NCBI RefSeq assembly: GCF_042666235.1
Contig: NZ_JBHTFQ010000002.1
Location: 506,532 to 570,531, forward strand
Direction of reading: 5' to 3'
DNA length: 64,000 nucleotides
DNA from: Halodurantibacterium daqingensis
GTDB lineage: Bacteria > Pseudomonadota > Alphaproteobacteria > Rhodobacterales > Rhodobacteraceae
The notes below the pieces were generated by a model. That model did no database searches. It was not told the origin of the DNA and was given only the letters and a program-made list of their open reading frames with translations. Shown here piece after piece: positions 1 to 8,375 of this stretch. How positions within the stretch are numbered: position 1 is the first letter of the stretch; every line of letters begins with the position of its first letter. The translations under genes were made by a program, and so were the position numbers.

Positions 1-392
1 TCGAGATTCTCGATACCCGCATCCAGCGCAAGGACCCGGCCACCGGCCAGGCACGTGTCATCGTTGATACCGTCAGCGATAACGCAGCCAATGCGGGGCT
101 GGTCCTGGGCACGCAGCGCCATGCCGTCGCGGCACATGACCTTCGATGGATCGGCGCGATCCTTCGCAGGAACGGCGAGGTCGTGGCGACGGGGCTTGGC
201 GCGGCGGTGCTCGATGACCCGGTAATGGGGCTTGTGTGGCTTGCCCGACGGATGCATCAATACGGCCAGCGGATCGAGGCGGGTCAGGTTGTGCTGTCCG
301 GCTCGTTCATCGCGCCCATCGAATGCCCGCCGGGCACGCGGATCGAGGCCGATTTCGGCCCTTTCGGCGACGTTTCCATCAGCTTTGAGTAA
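1..392 (+). CDS. hpaH: 2-oxo-hept-4-ene-1,7-dioate hydratase, C-terminal part
   Basis: This coding region is cut by the left edge; the frame is read from base 3 and ends with TAA at 390-392. About 129 residues remain. They resemble the C-terminal half of the HpaH/MhpD hydratase family, which adds water to the open-chain dienoate in homoprotocatechuate (4-hydroxyphenylacetate) meta-cleavage. The stretch NGEVVATGLGAAVLDDP (from about base 171) is the family-typical region, followed by the short barrel end (GQVVLSGSFIAPIECPPG). An HpaI-type aldolase starts 3 bp after the stop, which supports HpaH over the related MhpD. The N-terminus and metal-binding residues lie outside the window. Confidence 0.82.
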   Translation, partial: EILDTRIQRKDPATGQARVIVDTVSDNAANAGLVLGTQRHAVAAHDLRWIGAILRRNGEVVATGLGAAVLDDPVMGLVWLARRMHQYGQRIEAGQVVLSGSFIAPIECPPGTRIEADFGPFGDVSISFE

Positions 393-395
393 GTC

Positions 396-1160
396 ATGCC
401 TGCACCAGAAAACACCTTCAAGCGCCGGCTTCTGGCCCGCGAAACGCAAATCGGCCTCTGGCTCAGCCTCGGGGATGCCAGCGTGGCGGAACTGGCTGCG
501 GGCACCGGTTTTGACTGGCTGGTGATCGACGGCGAACACGGGCCCAACGGGCTGCGCGACGTGCTGGCACAACTGCGGGCCATCGGTCAGCGTGGGGCGC
601 ATCCGGTGGTGCGGGTGCGCGACGACAACCGCGCGGTGATCAAGCAGATGCTGGATCTGGGGGCGCAGACCATCCTCATCCCGATGATCGAAAGCGGCGA
701 ACAGGCGCGGCAGGCGGTGCAGTCTGTCTATTATCCGCCCGTCGGGGTCCGGGGCATCGGCGCGGCGCTGGCGCGCGCGTCGGGCTTCGGGGCCGAGAGC
801 GATTATCTTGAAACCGCCAACGACGAAGTCTGCCTGCTGCTGCAGGTCGAAAGCCGCGCCGGTCTCGACGCGCTGGACGATATCCTTGCCGTTGAGGGCG
901 TCGGCGGTGTCTTTATCGGGCCGGGCGATCTTTCGGCCGACATGGGGCATCGCGGCAACCCTGGCCATCCCGAGGTGCAGGCCGCGATCGACGAGGCCAT
1001 CGCGCGTATCCAGGCTGCCGGCGTCCCGGCGGGCATTCTGACCTGGAACCCGGACCTCGCCCAGGCCTATGCCAAGGCCGGGATCGAGTTCCTCGCCGTG
1101 GGATCAGACGTCACAACCCTGCGCAGCGGCTTGCTTGCCCTGCGCCGGGGCTTTGCCTGA
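396..1160 (+). CDS. hpaI: 4-hydroxy-2-oxoheptanedioate aldolase
   Basis: A 254-aa class II aldolase of the HpcH/HpaI family. It would split 4-hydroxy-2-oxoheptanedioate to pyruvate and succinate semialdehyde, the last step of the homoprotocatechuate pathway. Family landmarks are visible: DWLVIDGEHGPN near residues 46-57, ILIPMIESGEQAR near 95-107, VRGIGAALARAS near 119-130, LLQVESRAGLDAL and the metal/phosphate loop GVFIGPGDLSADMG near 171-184. Length fits the family (about 250-265). It begins 3 bp after hpaH, so the two are probably co-transcribed. The product could also accept other 2-oxo acids, because these enzymes are promiscuous. Confidence 0.9.
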   Translation: MPAPENTFKRRLLARETQIGLWLSLGDASVAELAAGTGFDWLVIDGEHGPNGLRDVLAQLRAIGQRGAHPVVRVRDDNRAVIKQMLDLGAQTILIPMIESGEQARQAVQSVYYPPVGVRGIGAALARASGFGAESDYLETANDEVCLLLQVESRAGLDALDDILAVEGVGGVFIGPGDLSADMGHRGNPGHPEVQAAIDEAIARIQAAGVPAGILTWNPDLAQAYAKAGIEFLAVGSDVTTLRSGLLALRRGFA

Positions 1161-1496
1161 AACCCTGCAGACCGGCATTCGTCAACTGACGGCACCTCGC
1201 GCGCGCCCCGGCCGCGGCGAATACCGCCCGAAGGCCGGCGCGGCAGATGAACCGGCATCGCCTGTCCTTCCTGTTGCAGTCTCGGACCGGATGCGGGGGC
1301 GCACCAGGTCGGCGCGGGCAGGCGACGCCGGAACGCACGCGGGACCTCGGGATCCTGGGGCGGGGCAGGGACAGGGCCTTGAAACCATTGTAACGACGCG
1401 TTGAAACGGCGTCAGTGAAACCTGATGACGTTCTGTGCGTTTGGCCGTGTATAGACATGGCAGCGGCACAGCCGTGTTACCAGACCGGGGATCAAG
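1161..1496. other. Intergenic region between hpaI and the OmpA-family gene
   Basis: 336 bp without a credible gene on either strand. I see no T-tract terminator after hpaI. A weak imperfect inverted repeat (GACGC / GCGTC, about 1395-1413) has no flanking T-run. A possible -10 (TATAGA, 1450-1455) lies 42 bp before the next start codon, but no convincing -35 accompanies it, so I do not call a promoter. Confidence 0.5.
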
Positions 1497-3623
1497 ATGA
1501 CTCGTAGCATCACGCAGACCAAGACCTTCCGGGCGACGACCGCCCTCACGCTTTCGCTGTCGCTTGTGCAGCCCACGACCGGCTTTTCGCAGGTCAGCAG
1601 CACCCTCGAGACCTTCCGGGGCGATCGCGGGGCACTTTGCGTCGAAAACCCCGATGCCGAGGGATGCGAGGATTTCGACCTTCAGGCCCAGCTGTGCGAG
1701 GAAGACCCGACGCTGGAGTTCTGCGCCGAGCCGGGCACGCCCGACATTCCCACCGAAACCCCGCCCGAGGTGACGCCCGAGCCCGAGCCGCAGCCCGAAC
1801 CCCCGCAGCCGGAGGTTCCGCAGCCCGATGCTCCGCAGCCGGAGATCCCGCAGCCCGCCACCCCGGGCCCCGAGATCCCCGCACCGCAGGCACAGGACGA
1901 GGCCGCCCCCGGGGCGGCCCCTTCCGATCCGCAGGCCCAGGATCAGGCACAGCCGGAACCGGCCGATGCGCCGGGGGCGGATGAAGGCGCGGCCGAGGGA
2001 CGCTCGGTCCAGGACTTGCTGCGTGAGCGTCTTCAGCAACCCGAACAGACTGCCCCGGCGACAGAGCCGCAGCCCGAGGCCGCCGAACCCGGCACCCCGG
2101 AACCGGAAGCCACCGCCCCCGAAACCGCCCCCGAAACTGCCCCCGAGACTGACCCCGCCGCGGATGCGCCCGCGGACGATACCCTGCCGGAGGGCGCTGC
2201 TGGCGAAGGCCCGGGTTTTTCCGTGGAAGAAGATGATGCTGCGCCCGAGGCCGCACCGGAAGGGGCCGCCGAACCCGCGGCACGCAGCCCGGAAGCCCTC
2301 GAGATGGACGCGATTCCCCAGGGCACCGAGGCCCCCGAGGTGACCGAAGGCCCCGCCGAGACCACCGAGACCGAGCCCGAACCCGCCGCGACCCTCAGCG
2401 CCGATGACGAAGCGCGCGTGCGTCAGCTGCTGGAGGATCCGGAAGTTGCGGGCGCGGTCGAGACGCTCAACCGGGCGCTTGGCCTTCAGGCCGAGGAAGA
2501 TGCGGCGACTGAAACCGATCCCGCCGCAGCCGAGGATACCGCTGACGATGCGGCCTCCGGCTTTGCCGCCGGCGGCGCCGCCGCAGCCCTTGCGGCGCTT
2601 CTTGCCGGGCAGGAAAATGGCGAACAGCCCCAGCCCGAAGACGTGATCGAAACGCAGCTGACCGAGGAAAACAGCCGTTCGAGCGCCGAAGATTTCGACA
2701 CCCGCATCGTGACCCAGGCCTCGCAGGAGTCGCGGGATCGACGCGGCCTGACACGGCTGGAGCAGGCCGGGCTGCTGGCCCTGGGCGCCGTGGCCGTCGG
2801 CATGGTGGTCGGCAACAATCGCGTTGTCGCCAATTCCGGCGACCGTGTGGTGGTGGATCGCGGCAATGGCGATCTGGCGATCTGGAAGGATGACAACGCG
2901 CTGATCCGCCAACCCGGCAGCACCGAGCGCACCGAACGGTATGGCGACGGTTCGACCCGCACGGTCCTGGATCGCGCCGACGGGTCGCAGATCATCACGG
3001 TGCGGGATGCAACCGGCCGCGTGATCTGGCGCGAACGCCGCGAGCCGAATGGCCAGACGGTGCAATTGATCGACGATACGCGTCGCTATGCGCCCATCGA
3101 TGTCTCTACCCTGCCACCGCCGCGCATCGGCGAGGTCCGGGTGAGCGAGCGGACCGATACGGCGATGCTCCGGGCGCTTCTGGCCGAAGCCGAGGCGCAG
3201 GATCTGGGCCGCAGCTTCAGCCTCCGTCAGGTGCGCGAGAACCGCGAACTGCGCGAGCTTGCCCCCGAGATCACCACCGATCCGATCACCTTCGACACGG
3301 CCTCCAGCGTGGTCCGCACCTCCGAGGCGCGCAAACTGGTGCAGATCGGCCGGTTGATGCAGGAAATGATCGCGGAAAATCCGCGCGAGATCTTCCTGAT
3401 CGAGGGTCATACCGATGCCGTGGGCAGCGCGAGCTACAACCTTGCGCTGTCGGATCGCCGGGCGGAATCGGTGGCGCTGGCCCTGACCGAGTATTTCGGC
3501 GTGCCGCCGGAAAACATGGTGGTGCAGGGCTATGGCAAGCGGTTCCTCAAGGTGCCGACCCTCGAGGCCGAGCCGCGCAACCGCCGCGTGGCCGTGCGGC
3601 GCATCACCTGGCTGTTGCGGTAG
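1497..3623 (+). CDS. OmpA-family outer-membrane/peptidoglycan-binding protein with long Pro/Glu-rich linker
   Basis: 708 aa, starting at ATG 1497 behind a GGGGA-type ribosome site. Residues 1-31 look like a secretion signal (basic start, hydrophobic core, cleavage near GFSQ|V). Two Cys pairs follow (LCVENPDAEGC, LCEEDPTLEFC). Residues about 75-310 are very low complexity, with PEPEPQPEPPQPE-type runs and Ala/Glu/Pro-rich acidic sequence. A short Gly/Ala hydrophobic segment sits near 425-445. The C-terminal 100 residues form an OmpA/MotB peptidoglycan-binding domain (ITFDTASSVV, IEGHTDAVGS, LSDRRAESVA, NRRVAVRR). It probably tethers the envelope to peptidoglycan through a flexible acidic spacer. 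It stands alone, with a hairpin about 230 bp downstream. No better family name can be given. Confidence 0.88.
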   Translation: MTRSITQTKTFRATTALTLSLSLVQPTTGFSQVSSTLETFRGDRGALCVENPDAEGCEDFDLQAQLCEEDPTLEFCAEPGTPDIPTETPPEVTPEPEPQPEPPQPEVPQPDAPQPEIPQPATPGPEIPAPQAQDEAAPGAAPSDPQAQDQAQPEPADAPGADEGAAEGRSVQDLLRERLQQPEQTAPATEPQPEAAEPGTPEPEATAPETAPETAPETDPAADAPADDTLPEGAAGEGPGFSVEEDDAAPEAAPEGAAEPAARSPEALEMDAIPQGTEAPEVTEGPAETTETEPEPAATLSADDEARVRQLLEDPEVAGAVETLNRALGLQAEEDAATETDPAAAEDTADDAASGFAAGGAAAALAALLAGQENGEQPQPEDVIETQLTEENSRSSAEDFDTRIVTQASQESRDRRGLTRLEQAGLLALGAVAVGMVVGNNRVVANSGDRVVVDRGNGDLAIWKDDNALIRQPGSTERTERYGDGSTRTVLDRADGSQIITVRDATGRVIWRERREPNGQTVQLIDDTRRYAPIDVSTLPPPRIGEVRVSERTDTAMLRALLAEAEAQDLGRSFSLRQVRENRELRELAPEITTDPITFDTASSVVRTSEARKLVQIGRLMQEMIAENPREIFLIEGHTDAVGSASYNLALSDRRAESVALALTEYFGVPPENMVVQGYGKRFLKVPTLEAEPRNRRVAVRRITWLLR

Positions 3624-3665
3624 GCGCGGGTGCGACAACCTGTCCTGCCGGACCGTGCCCGTGGC

Positions 3666-3679
3666 TTGATCCAGATCAA
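3666..3679. promoter_or_regulatory. FNR/FnrL-type binding site
   Basis: TTGATCCAGATCAA is an exact match to the FNR consensus TTGAT-N4-ATCAA (10 of 10 defined bases, palindromic). It lies 43 bp after the OmpA-family stop codon and 251 bp before xdhC. If it acts from the usual -41.5 position, transcription to the right would begin near 3714, well before xdhC. Which transcript it controls is unknown. Confidence 0.6.
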
Positions 3680-3854
3680 GGAGGCGCGATGCGCGGCCGG
3701 GCAAGGTGAGGGCATGGAACGCAGACAGGCTGACCGGCTCCTCCCTGATGCCGGACTACCCAGGGCGGCACGTTCCCCCGGCTGTTCCCGCCGGTGCCGC
3801 CGGGAAAAGCTGTCGCGCCGGGCCCGGCCTGTTTCCGTGCCGGGCATATCGGAA

Positions 3855-3880
3855 CGCCGTGGGACCTCCCTCCCACGGCG
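3855..3880 (+). terminator. GC-rich hairpin, possible terminator
   Basis: Perfect 10-bp inverted repeat CGCCGTGGGA / TCCCACGGCG with a 6-nt loop, followed by TTTGCC. The T-run is short, so it is only a moderate intrinsic terminator. It could end the OmpA-family transcript or a separate short RNA starting at the FNR site. Confidence 0.5.
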
Positions 3881-3930
3881 TTTGCCTTCTGGCGGTGTGG
3901 CCACCTGTCGGCGCCGGCCGAAAGCCCCAC

Positions 3931-4908
3931 ATGACTCCTGATGCGATCCCTGAAATTGCCCTGGAGTGGCATCGCACCGGTCGCGGCGCCACGCTGGCCA
4001 CGGTGGTGGAGACCTGGGGCAGCGCACCGCGACGGGCCGGAAGCCAGCTTGTGGTTGCCGGCGACGGCGCGATCATGGGGTCGGTATCGGGCGGCTGCGT
4101 CGAAGGCGCGGTGATCGTCGAGGCCATCGAGGCGCTCGCCCAGGGCAGGCCGCGGCTTCTGCGCTTCGGCGTCAGCGATGGCGACGCCTTTGCCGTCGGC
4201 CTGGCCTGTGGCGGCACGATCCGGGTGCTGCTGGAGCCGGTGGGTTCTGCCATGCCCGAGCCGCATCTTGCCGCGCTGGTTGCTGCACGTGCCGCCCGCC
4301 GCCCCATCGCTCATGTCGTCGATCTGGTCAGCTGGCAAAGCCGGCTCGTCGGGCCCGAGGATCCGCACCTTGGCGCCGTGATCGCGACGCGGCTGCGGCA
4401 GGATCGTTCCGGGGCCGAGGGAAGCCGGTTCATCGGCATTCACAACCCGCCGCTGCGCCTGTTCGCCGTCGGCGCGGTGCATATTGCCCAGCCGCTTGTG
4501 GCGATGGCCCGGCTGGCGGGGCATGATCCGGTGCTGATCGACCCGCGCGAAGCCTTCGCCACGGCGGCACGTTTTCCCGGCGAAACCGTGCTGGACCTCT
4601 GGCCCGATGCGGCCCTGCGCGAGGTGGGGCTTGATGCGCGCTGCGCGGTGGTCGCACTGAGCCATGATCCCAAGATCGACGATCCCGCCCTGCAGGTGGC
4701 ACTCGGGTCGGACGCGTTCTATATCGGCGCGCTCGGATCACGGCGCACGCATGCCGCGCGGGAAGACCGCCTGCGGGACGCAGGGTTCGGTCCCGATGCC
4801 ATCGCCCGCATTCATGGCCCGGTGGGGCTGGATATCGCCGCGCAGACCCCGGCCGAGATTGCGCTGGCGATTCTGGCGCAGATGACCGAGGCGCTGCGCC
4901 GGGCCTGA
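3931..4908 (+). CDS. xdhC: XdhC/CoxI-family molybdenum cofactor insertion protein
   Basis: 325 aa from ATG 3931; the longer in-frame start at 3706 is rejected because the extra residues have no family character. The N-terminal XdhC_CoxI domain shows ATLATVVETWGSAPRRAG and the hallmark SVSGGCVEGAVI (about residues 50-61), then LACGGTIRVLLEP. The C-terminal Rossmann-type domain shows VVALSHDPKIDDPAL and FYIGALGSRRTHAAR. Proteins of this type bind molybdenum cofactor and deliver it, often sulfurated, to xanthine or CO dehydrogenase-like enzymes. No molybdoenzyme gene is adjacent, so its client is unknown. Confidence 0.87.
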   Translation: MTPDAIPEIALEWHRTGRGATLATVVETWGSAPRRAGSQLVVAGDGAIMGSVSGGCVEGAVIVEAIEALAQGRPRLLRFGVSDGDAFAVGLACGGTIRVLLEPVGSAMPEPHLAALVAARAARRPIAHVVDLVSWQSRLVGPEDPHLGAVIATRLRQDRSGAEGSRFIGIHNPPLRLFAVGAVHIAQPLVAMARLAGHDPVLIDPREAFATAARFPGETVLDLWPDAALREVGLDARCAVVALSHDPKIDDPALQVALGSDAFYIGALGSRRTHAAREDRLRDAGFGPDAIARIHGPVGLDIAAQTPAEIALAILAQMTEALRRA

Positions 4909-5332
4909 CCGCTCCGGCGGTCGGGCCATCGGCAGGACGGGCGTGCGGCAGCGTCGGCATCCGGGCTGCCGGGGCGCGTCGCGGGCGCGTCGCGGGCGCA
5001 GCGGAAGTCCCCCGTTCCCCACCCTCGCGATCGTCCCGCGCGCGCGGGCGGCCCTTCCGGCATCGGCCGGCGGTCCCGCGATCAAGAAGCTTTTACAACC
5101 GCTTGCTTGCCTTTCGATTGAAAGAAGGTCAGGAACGATCCGGTGCATCAGCGATGGATCGGGCGGTGACAAATGCTATTTCCGCCGCTATCGTTGGCGC
5201 CTGCTCAGGTGAAGCTGCCCGGCAGGGTTTCTGCGGCGGATGACCCCAACAGCCCTCTTCTGGCGCAACAGGCACGCGTCGGTGGACATGCTCGGACAAC
5301 GGCGGGAAAACCCGCGACATGGGAGGTAATTC
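4909..5332. other. Intergenic region with potential RNA structure upstream of the 5333 gene
   Basis: 424 bp without a credible gene. Nearest the downstream gene is a long-range inverted repeat, TCCGCCGC (5181-5188) with GCGGCGGA (5233-5240). It encloses smaller potential hairpins (CTGC-CCG-GCAG at 5215-5225, CCTG-CT-CAGG near 5200). I do not recognise any Rfam-type family by motif. It may be a structured 5' leader or a small RNA. Confidence 0.35.
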
Positions 5333-6301
5333 ATGATCCGTCTCGCGGGCCTGGCTCTGGTTCTGTTGATGCTGACCCTTCGGCCGCTTTGGGCGCAGCC
5401 GGAACCGCTGCCGGGCCAGGATGATCCGGCCTTCACTGCGGCGCTTGATGACTGGCTTGCCGATGATGAGGCCGCAGCCCTTCCCGCGTTTGCCGAGCTT
5501 GCGCAACAGGACAACGGCGCCGCGCGGCTGCTGCTTGCCCTCATCGACAAGTCGCCCGAGCTTCAGGGGCCGTGGCTGTCCAGCCGCACCCGTGCCGACC
5601 GGATCGCCCTCATGCGGGCGCCGGGCGGCATGTCGGGGCAAAGCTGGATTCATCCGCTGGCCGAGACCTCACCGCTGGCCGCTGCCTGGCAAAGCCTGTG
5701 GAATGTCGATGCGCCGCTGTCGCTGATAACCGATTTCGCGGCGATGGGCGAGGATCGCGCGGCGCGCGCGGCCGTTGCGGTGCTGGCCGCCCGCGAGCGG
5801 CGGGGTTTTGCGGCGCTGGACGGCAGCCCCGGCTATCCCGACGGGCTGCGCTATTTCATCTGGCGTGAATGGGTGAACGAACCTGGTCATCTCGCGCGGC
5901 TCACCGATGCGGTGCTTTCGCTGGCGCCCGGCGATCCGCAGCGGGTGATGATGGGCGAAACCGTCGCTCCCGAGGCTTATGGCGACTGGCTGATGTCGGC
6001 GCCCGAGGCGGGGGCCGTGGCCGGTTTCTGCGCGGCCCGATGCCCGCAGACGGCCCGGGCCTGCGCCCTCGCCGCGGCCGAGGCCCTGGGCGACCCGCTT
6101 CTGGTGATGATCCAGGGCAGTCCCGCCGAGACGCTGATCCCGAGCCCGGAGTTCACGGAAAGCCCGCGCGGGCAGGCGGCGCTGTTACGCCGCGTTCTTC
6201 TGGGCGCCTCGACCCGGATGCGCCCGGCCATGCTGTCGCGCGCCGCCACGCGGGACAGCTGTTTCGCCGATGCGCTGGCTGCGGAAGCGGCGCGCTACTG
6301 A
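5333..6301 (+). CDS. Exported protein of unknown function
   Basis: 322 aa, start ATG 5333 with GGGAGGT about 5 bp upstream. Residues 1-21 form a signal peptide (MIRLAGLALVLLMLTLRPLWA|Q). The mature part is alpha-helical and Ala/Leu-rich, with short acidic repeats suggestive of a helical-repeat scaffold; I see no catalytic motif. Cys residues cluster late (FCAARCPQTARACAL, then DSCFADAL), consistent with disulfides in the periplasm. It lies alone between a long leader and the flagellar island, so no functional context can be assigned. I do not recognise the family. Confidence 0.75.
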   Translation: MIRLAGLALVLLMLTLRPLWAQPEPLPGQDDPAFTAALDDWLADDEAAALPAFAELAQQDNGAARLLLALIDKSPELQGPWLSSRTRADRIALMRAPGGMSGQSWIHPLAETSPLAAAWQSLWNVDAPLSLITDFAAMGEDRAARAAVAVLAARERRGFAALDGSPGYPDGLRYFIWREWVNEPGHLARLTDAVLSLAPGDPQRVMMGETVAPEAYGDWLMSAPEAGAVAGFCAARCPQTARACALAAAEALGDPLLVMIQGSPAETLIPSPEFTESPRGQAALLRRVLLGASTRMRPAMLSRAATRDSCFADALAAEAARY

Positions 6302-6698
6302 TGTCCGCACCGGCCGGCGCAGCGGCGGCGGGCCTTGACCACTGCCCATCCCCTTTTCGGTGCGGCGGGCCCGCGTCCCGACTACGGGCGTCCCGTTTGC
6401 AACGACACGGCCGGAGGTGACGACTGCCCGCCTTTCAGGGAAGGAGGGTCCGTGCAAGCAGCGCCAGGCTGATGGTCGCCCGGGCGCGGACAGGGATGTT
6501 GCCTTCCTTGCCCGGGCATGGCCGGACCCGGCTTGCCCCTGCGCGCAATGCCGAAACGCGCGGGCCAGAGGCTGCGGCGACATGCCCTTCCTTGCGCCGT
6601 GACGGAACCGGGGGCCGGTGGGGGCGCGGCTGGTGGGGGTCACCCTGCAGGATTTTCCCGATCCCGGGCAGGCGCGGCGGGCAGGGGACCGTTGCACC
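6302..6698. other. Intergenic region between convergent genes
   Basis: 397 bp between the exported-protein stop and the fliD stop on the opposite strand. I see no gene, no hairpin followed by a T-run and no recognisable repeat. Open frames here are short, Arg/Pro-rich and typical of non-coding GC-rich sequence. Confidence 0.4.
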
Positions 6699-8324
6699 TC
6701 AGTCCTTTCGGTTCCAGGCCTCCATCAGTGATTCCATGTAGTTTCCGGTGCTTTTCAGCTGGCTGATCATCTGCTCCATCGCGGCAAACCGGCTGCGGTA
6801 GCGTTCCTCGAGCAGCGCGGCCCGTTCCTCGAGCGCGGCGAGGCGGGCGTCGTCTTCGCCGCGCCGTGTGTCGATCTGCCGCTCGCGCAGGTCCAGCTCG
6901 CCGTTCCGGCCGGTGATCCGCGTCAGGAAGCTGCCCAGGCGATCGGAAAGGCTGATCCCCAGCCGGATTTCGGCCTCGGTCAGGCCCGGATCGGGTGTCA
7001 CGATCACCCCGCCCAGCGGCCCTTCGAGGGCGAGATACTGCGTCCGGCCATCCTCGAGACTGCGAGAGATCATCGCCGAGCCCCCCAGCGTCGCCGAGCC
7101 CGTCTCGGGATCCAGCGCAAACCGGTAGGATCCGGGCGCGGCCCCCGGACGCGGCGCACCGGCGACCGTGATACCGGCCGTATCAGCCGCAAGCCGTGTC
7201 CGGAAGACCGCATCGAGGGCCGCAGGATCGGCCGCAAAGGCGCGGTCGAAGGTGGCGGCGTCAAGTGTCAGGGTGCCGTCGCGTTCCGTGCGCAGGCCGA
7301 ACTGCGCCAGAAACAGCGGCTGCGGCCCGAACCCCACCAGCGGCGCGGTCGTCAGGGAGGCAAGCTGACGCTCGAGCGCCACGGCCGTCGTATCGGCGGC
7401 CAGCGGCCCTGCCTTGACACCCGGGCCGGCGCGCGCGGTCAGTTCACGCAGGCTGCCGCGGGCCGTGTTGATCTGATCCACCAGCTCGCGCATGGCCGCC
7501 TGCGCGGCCTGCGGATCGCGGCCCAGCATCACCGTGACCGGGCCAGGCGTCGCGGCCGCAAGGGCCAGGACGGCGCCGGGCAAGACGTCATCGATCAGAT
7601 TCCTGGGCCGGCGCAGGGTGATGCCATCCACCACGATTTCGGCGTCGCTGGCTGCCGTGATCTGGTGATCGGCGGGGCCGGCGCTGGTGTCGAACCGCGC
7701 CAGATCCGAGCCGTCCTGCCCCGGTGTCACCGTCAGCGACAGCGCATTCGCCGCCCCTTCGGCCCCGCGCAGCGCCAGCGAAACGGTTCCGTCGCCCTTG
7801 TCCACGATCCAGGCGCTGACGCCTTCCAGCCGGTCAAGCGCGCGGGCCAGATCCTGCAACGTCGCCCCGTCTGGCAGGCTGATCTCCTGCGGGTCTGCCT
7901 GCGGGGCGAAGCCATCGGACAGAAGCCGCCCGCGGTCCAGCCGGATCGTGCCACCGCCCACCGCGGCTTCCGCGCTTGAAAACCCGCCGAATTCAAGTAC
8001 CTGCGCCCGCGCGAGGCTGCGCACCTCGATCGCTTGGGTCACTTCGCGGGCGCGGGTCGGATCGGTAACCGAAACGGCCACCGCGCTGCTGCTGCTCAGG
8101 CCGATGGGCGCCCCGGCGGCGCGGGTTCCGGCCAGCCCCGCCTGAAGCCCCGCCAGCGCGCCACGCAGCCGCGACAGCGCCGAAACCGACAGATCGGCCT
8201 CGCGCAGACGGGCCTCGATCGCCTGCCGCTTGGGCGCGATCTCGGCCGTGACAAGGGAACTGGCAAGCTGCCCGAGGTTGAGGCCCGAGCCGCGCGTGTT
8301 CAACGTGCTGAGAATGTCGTTCAT
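6699..8324 (-). CDS. fliD: Flagellar filament cap protein FliD (HAP2)
   Basis: 541 aa. FliD caps the growing filament and helps fold exported flagellin. The N-terminus MNDILSTLNTRGSGLNLGQL has the family start pattern (GSGLN.G.LASSLV). A coiled region follows, then beta-rich central domains (SLPDGATLQDLARALD, VDGITLRRPRNLIDDVLPG typical of FliD). The C-terminal coiled coil (about 455-530) ends in FAAMEQMISQLKSTGNYMESLM. The match to the family C-terminus (..MEQ.IS.LNSTG.YL) is good. It lies 51 bp downstream of motB on the same strand, so motA-motB-fliD probably form one transcript. Confidence 0.93.
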   Translation of the reverse strand: MNDILSTLNTRGSGLNLGQLASSLVTAEIAPKRQAIEARLREADLSVSALSRLRGALAGLQAGLAGTRAAGAPIGLSSSSAVAVSVTDPTRAREVTQAIEVRSLARAQVLEFGGFSSAEAAVGGGTIRLDRGRLLSDGFAPQADPQEISLPDGATLQDLARALDRLEGVSAWIVDKGDGTVSLALRGAEGAANALSLTVTPGQDGSDLARFDTSAGPADHQITAASDAEIVVDGITLRRPRNLIDDVLPGAVLALAAATPGPVTVMLGRDPQAAQAAMRELVDQINTARGSLRELTARAGPGVKAGPLAADTTAVALERQLASLTTAPLVGFGPQPLFLAQFGLRTERDGTLTLDAATFDRAFAADPAALDAVFRTRLAADTAGITVAGAPRPGAAPGSYRFALDPETGSATLGGSAMISRSLEDGRTQYLALEGPLGGVIVTPDPGLTEAEIRLGISLSDRLGSFLTRITGRNGELDLRERQIDTRRGEDDARLAALEERAALLEERYRSRFAAMEQMISQLKSTGNYMESLMEAWNRKD

Positions 8325-8375
8325 CCTGGCCTCCGACGGGCTGTGAACAGGGAAACGGCGCAGCAGCGGCGGGTG

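Larger units (their letters stand above)
3624..3930. other. Intergenic region before xdhC
   Basis: 307 bp. It contains the FNR-type palindrome at 3666-3679 and a strong hairpin at 3855-3880, but no convincing protein gene. A frame open into xdhC from 3706 lacks codon character and recognisable XdhC sequence. A Shine-Dalgarno-like AAGGAGG at 3678-3684 precedes only a six-codon frame (3689-3709). A transcript from about 3714 to 3885 would be a possible small RNA. Confidence 0.4.

Noticed and set aside
1182..3704. 840-codon open frame on the minus strand
   Set aside because: It lies antisense to the OmpA-family gene. Long antisense frames arise from GC-rich codon bias; the translation is Arg/Gly/Leu-rich and has no family motif.
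3706..3930. 75-codon N-terminal extension of XdhC
   Set aside because: The extra residues (rich in Pro, Gly, Cys, Arg) lack XdhC character and cover the hairpin at 3855-3880. ATG 3931 gives the family N-terminus.
5160..5332. Glycine or cobalamin riboswitch before the 5333 gene
   Set aside because: The conserved motifs of those families are not present; only generic stems can be drawn.
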